Of a stretch of DNA of 64,000 nt, positions 61,778-64,000 are shown piece after piece. A program made the position numbers and the translations under genes. This DNA is from Acidobacteriota bacterium (GTDB lineage Bacteria; Acidobacteriota; Thermoanaerobaculia; Multivoradales; J023), in contig JAJCXO010000263.1 in NCBI GenBank assembly GCA_029263395.1, positions 124,001-188,000 on the forward strand. Direction: 5' to 3'. The notes under the pieces are model-generated. The model was given only the letters and a program-made list of their open reading frames with translations. It had not been told where the DNA came from and ran no database searches. Within the stretch, counting starts at the first letter, position 1. Every line of letters begins with the position of its first letter.

Positions 61778-62719
61778 GTGTTGTTTTCTCTAGTTTTGGT
61801 CCTCGCCGGTATCGGCCTGCTGTATGCGGGTGGCGAGTTGCTGGTGGACAACTCGATCAAGTTGGCCCGCAACTTCGGGGTCAGCTCGCTGGTGATCGGC
61901 TTGACCGTCGTTGCCTTCGCCACCTCCGCGCCAGAGTTGGCCACCACCCTCTCCGCCGCCTACAGAGGCTCGCCCGAGATGGCGATCGCCAACGTATTAG
62001 GCTCCAACGTTGCCAATGTCGGGCTGATCCTCGGCATCTCGGCGCTAATGGTGCCGCTCACCGTGACGGTACGCTTCATCCGTCGCGAAGTCGCCTTCAT
62101 GGTGTTCGTCACCATCCTGCTGTATCCCTTGATGGCCACTGGCCTTTACATCGGCCGGTTCGAAGGTCTCCTGTTGTTCGTGATGTTGGTGCTCTTCATC
62201 GCGACCCAGCTCCGCGAGACCTCCACTCAAGGCGATAGTGATCCAACGCCCACCATCGAACATGTTCCCGCCACCCGCTTGATCATCCTGATCGCCGTTG
62301 GGGTTGGCCTGTTGGTGGGTGGTGCCCAAGCTTTGGTTCACGGCGCCAGCACCATCGCCAGCGCCATGGGAGTGTCCGAGCGAGTGATCGGAGCCACCCT
62401 GGTTGCTCTCGGCACCAGCCTGCCAGAGCTGGCAGCCGCCATCGTCGCGGCGCGCCGAAAAGAAGGTGATCTGGTGCTGGGTAACGTCATCGGCTCCAAC
62501 ATTTTCAACATCCTGTGCATCCTCGGCATCACCGCCACCGTCCACCCAATCCAGATCAGCGCCAAGTCCCTAGCGGTCGACTTCTGGGTTGTCCTCGGCA
62601 TCAGCCTGTTGCTGTTGGTTGCCCTGGTGATCAATCGTCGCCTGGTCCGAGTCGAAGGTGCGGTGCTACTCGCCGCCTACTTCGGGTATACCGTCTTTCT
62701 TTTCCTCGGATCGAGTTAG
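61778..62719 (+). CDS. Calcium/sodium antiporter (YrbG/CaCA family)
   Basis: 313 aa from a GTG at 61778. Ten membrane helices in two inverted halves, with both alpha-repeat signatures: LTVVAFATSAPELATTLSAA with GSNVANVGLILGIS, and ATLVALGTSLPELAAAIVAA with GSNIFNILCILGI. The family exchanges Ca2+ for Na+ or H+. Near-complete length for the family. Confidence 0.92.
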   Translation: MLFSLVLVLAGIGLLYAGGELLVDNSIKLARNFGVSSLVIGLTVVAFATSAPELATTLSAAYRGSPEMAIANVLGSNVANVGLILGISALMVPLTVTVRFIRREVAFMVFVTILLYPLMATGLYIGRFEGLLLFVMLVLFIATQLRETSTQGDSDPTPTIEHVPATRLIILIAVGVGLLVGGAQALVHGASTIASAMGVSERVIGATLVALGTSLPELAAAIVAARRKEGDLVLGNVIGSNIFNILCILGITATVHPIQISAKSLAVDFWVVLGISLLLLVALVINRRLVRVEGAVLLAAYFGYTVFLFLGSS

Positions 62720-62812
62720 ATCTACCTCGCGCCGGCGGGACATCACATCTCCAACCTTCCAACTCCCACCCTGGGCCCACCAGGAGACGTGTTGTGACGA
62801 CCGAGGGCGTTT

Positions 62813-63376
62813 CCTCAATGGTGAGGACGCCGTTTTCAGATTCTAAAGTCGCATCCTCAATGGTGAGGAACGCTATTTGGAAGTCCGATTTCGGCTTCCT
62901 CAGCGGTGAGGAAGGCTTTCCGAGCCGGACAAATTGTCTCCTTCGGAGGAAATGTGAACGACCCAACGGTCTCGGGTCGCTCGCCTCACGGCCAAGACGG
63001 TCACCGGAGCGTCGCGGGTCGCTGTCCTCACCAGTGAGGGCGCCTCCTGAGACCCCGGCCAAGGGTCCCTCAGCGCTGAGGAGGGGTCCCGGAGTCTCTG
63101 GGATACCCGTCTCAGTGGTGAGGACACAGCTCGCGCCAAGCAGAAGGTCCACCTCAGTGGTGAGGCAAGCGACCCGACGTTCTCAGGTCGCTCGCCTGAC
63201 CGTGAGGAAGGTCACCCGAGCGTCTCGGGTTGCTGTCCTAACCGCGGGGGAATGCAACTGAGCGTCTTGGGTCACCGTCCTCACCGCTGACGGCGTGGCC
63301 CAAGACCGAGACGACGGCTCATTAGCGGTGAAGCCGTGGCCTGGAGCTTCTGAAATGACCGTCCTCAGCGGTGAGA
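62813..63376. repeat. Array C: CCTCA..TGAGG palindromes at 42-bp period
   Basis: Core TCCTCA-NNNN-TGAGGA (loops ATGG, GCGG, CCAG, GCGC, GTGG) centred at about 62820, 62862, 62904, 62944, a degenerate one near 62988, 63032, 63074, 63116, 63158, 63201, 63243, 63285, 63327 and 63369: 14 positions at 42 +/- 1 bp. About half-way between them, a second palindrome ACCCGAGCGTCTCGGGT or a variant recurs (centres about 62969, 63011, 63095, 63180, 63222, 63264). No protein or ribosome-binding site. Not a CRISPR. Confidence 0.85.
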
Positions 63377-63390
63377 ATAGAGGTGCCAGC

Positions 63391-63633
63391 CACCTCGGCC
63401 TCGCCGCCGCGCATTGTTACTTTCAGGACTACGAAGCGGCAGCGCACGTCGCCGCAGACGCCTACGAACATGGGGTGATGCTGGAGTCCAATCAGGAAGC
63501 GATCGCCGCGCTCAAGCTCTGGCTCGACGCCATACTAGCGGGCGAGCTCGACGAAGCAATCTCGACGTCGACTCGCCAGATGATCGAGTCTCGTATCGGT
63601 CCAGGTGGCTGCTGTCGGTCGCGGAAGAGATAG
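63391..63633 (+). pseudogene. Truncated copy of the GPGGCC TPR protein
   Basis: About 80 codons: SHLGLAAAHCYFQDYEAAAH, then VAADAYEHGVMLESNQEAIA, then ALKLWLDAILAGELDEAIST, then STRQMIESRIGPGGCCRSRK. It matches residues about 285-365 of the TPR protein at 22086-23183 (LDAI.AGEL.EAIST, GPGGCCRSRK). The 5' three quarters are absent; homology begins about 15 bp after the last palindrome of array C. A frame opens at 63295, but there is no ribosome-binding site, so it is probably a pseudogene. Confidence 0.8.
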
Positions 63634-63645
63634 ATAGACAGCCAG

Positions 63646-63681
63646 TCCTACCGGTTGGTAAGCGGTTACCGTAGAAACGCC
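63646..63681. promoter_or_regulatory. Conserved 3' element of the TPR gene, copy 2
   Basis: TCCTACCGGTTGGTAAGCG followed by GTTACCGTAGAAACGCC, matching the element at 23193-23229 with few changes. Lies 3' of the truncated paralogue. Confidence 0.7.
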
Positions 63682-63795
63682 AAAGTTGCTGAACGAGCAA
63701 GGCTCCGCACCGGTCTGAGGGAGTTATTGTCTAGACAGGACAAAACCCGGGTGAAGAGGTGTTGTTCGAGCGAGCTTGTGCCCCATAATTTACTA
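63682..63795 (+). promoter_or_regulatory. Possible CRISPR leader
   Basis: The stretch immediately left of the first CRISPR repeat, with CCCCATAATTTACTA just before it. In type I-E arrays the leader lies on the side where the repeat reads 5'-...CGGGGAAACC, that is, here. No cas gene in the window. Confidence 0.4.
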
Positions 63796-64000
63796 GGGTC
63801 GATCCCCGCGGGTACGGGGAAACCCCGTCAGCTTCAGGGTCGATCCAGGTCAGCACGGGTCGATCCCCGCGGGTACGGGGAAACCGAGAACCTTTTGAGC
63901 TTCGTCGAAGTACCCGTGGGTCGATCCCCGCGGGTACGGGGAAACCGGAAAGTAACGCTTAGCCAGCCCAACCCATTGAGGTCGATCCCCGCGGGTACGG
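63796..64000 (+). CRISPR. Type I-E-like CRISPR array, first units (continues past the edge)
   Basis: Repeat GGGTCGATCCCCGCGGGTAC plus GGGGAAACC, 29 bp, starting at 63796, 63857, 63918 and 63979 (the last cut by the edge and with A in place of one G at its start). Period is exactly 61 bp, so spacers are 32 bp. Repeat shape (CCCCGCGGGTACGGGG hairpin ending in AAACC) and 29+32 geometry are those of type I-E. Three full spacers are visible at 63825-63856, 63886-63917 and 63947-63978. The first contains GGGTCGATCC, identical to the first 10 bases of the repeat. No cas genes seen. Confidence 0.95.

Noticed and set aside
62515-63261. A 248-codon plus-strand frame and a 173-codon minus-strand frame over array C
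   Set aside because: Arg/Pro/Ser-rich translations with no domain and no ribosome-binding site; the periodic palindromes explain the open frames.
62813-63376. Array C as a CRISPR with 14-bp repeats and 28-bp spacers
   Set aside because: The cores are too short and variable, and the intervening sequence contains a second recurrent palindrome, so it is not made of unrelated spacers.
63641-63790. tRNA-like TACCGGTTGGTA / GGTCGATCC segments near the CRISPR
   Set aside because: No cloverleaf can be formed; GGTCGATCC belongs to the CRISPR repeat and the other to the TPR 3' element.

Overview
This window appears to come from the chromosome of a GC-rich Gram-negative bacterium. The evidence is a TonB-dependent outer-membrane receptor, several lipoproteins and signal-peptide proteins, and large hybrid sensor kinases. 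Two unrelated secreted proteins end in the same FxDxFExGDTxAW tail, and there is a soluble TPR family of a type I associate with Acidobacteriota, perhaps Thermoanaerobaculia. That placement comes from memory of families and was not computed. No rRNA or tRNA gene was recognised.

Layout. 0-2 kb: the 5' end of a PLP aminotransferase and an FHA-EAL protein (both minus). 2-12.7 kb: a FecA-like receptor followed by a signalling block of two hybrid histidine kinases, a NarL-type regulator and a multi-receiver GGDEF protein. 13-16 kb: pyrF, type II NADH dehydrogenase and a DUF4332 protein. 16.6-20.8 kb: two exported enzymes, a gamma-glutamyltransferase and a reprolysin-like metalloprotease. 20.8-26.6 kb: an accessory island with a 156-bp duplication, a large palindrome, a candidate 19-codon peptide ORF, a TPR protein ending in GPGGCC, a secreted HExxH protein, two paralogous exported TPR proteins, a transposase remnant and an array of palindromes with a 42-bp period. 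26.6-34 kb: a nine-gene Mrp-type cation/proton antiporter operon (minus). 34-40 kb: a TonB-C-like protein, an esterase, an aminoglycoside-phosphotransferase-like kinase, and a hybrid kinase coupled to a PhnD-like lipoprotein. 40-45 kb: a UvrA paralogue overlapping a GT39-like glycosyltransferase with TPRs. 45-48 kb: small regulatory genes (PH domain, DUF3892, sigma factor, XRE) and a hydrolase remnant. 48-53 kb: a glycerophosphodiesterase, a thioesterase, a ParA/AlbA_2 pair and RidA. 53-62.7 kb: a giant 11-repeat secreted protein, a TPR protein, an acyl-CoA dehydrogenase, a serine hydrolase and a Ca2+/Na+ exchanger. 62.8-64 kb: a second 42-bp-period palindrome array, a truncated copy of the GPGGCC TPR gene, and the start of a type I-E-like CRISPR array that runs off the right edge.

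The most unusual material is non-coding. At two loci 36 kb apart, palindromes recur every 42 bp (about four helical turns), with different sequences at each locus, conserved phase, and in one array compensatory changes in the arms. Both loci lie near members of the GPGGCC TPR family. That family also shares a conserved 3' element (CCTACCGGTWGGTAAGCG) and has a 40-bp relative of that element upstream. The region is also rich in recent 13-18-bp tandem duplications.
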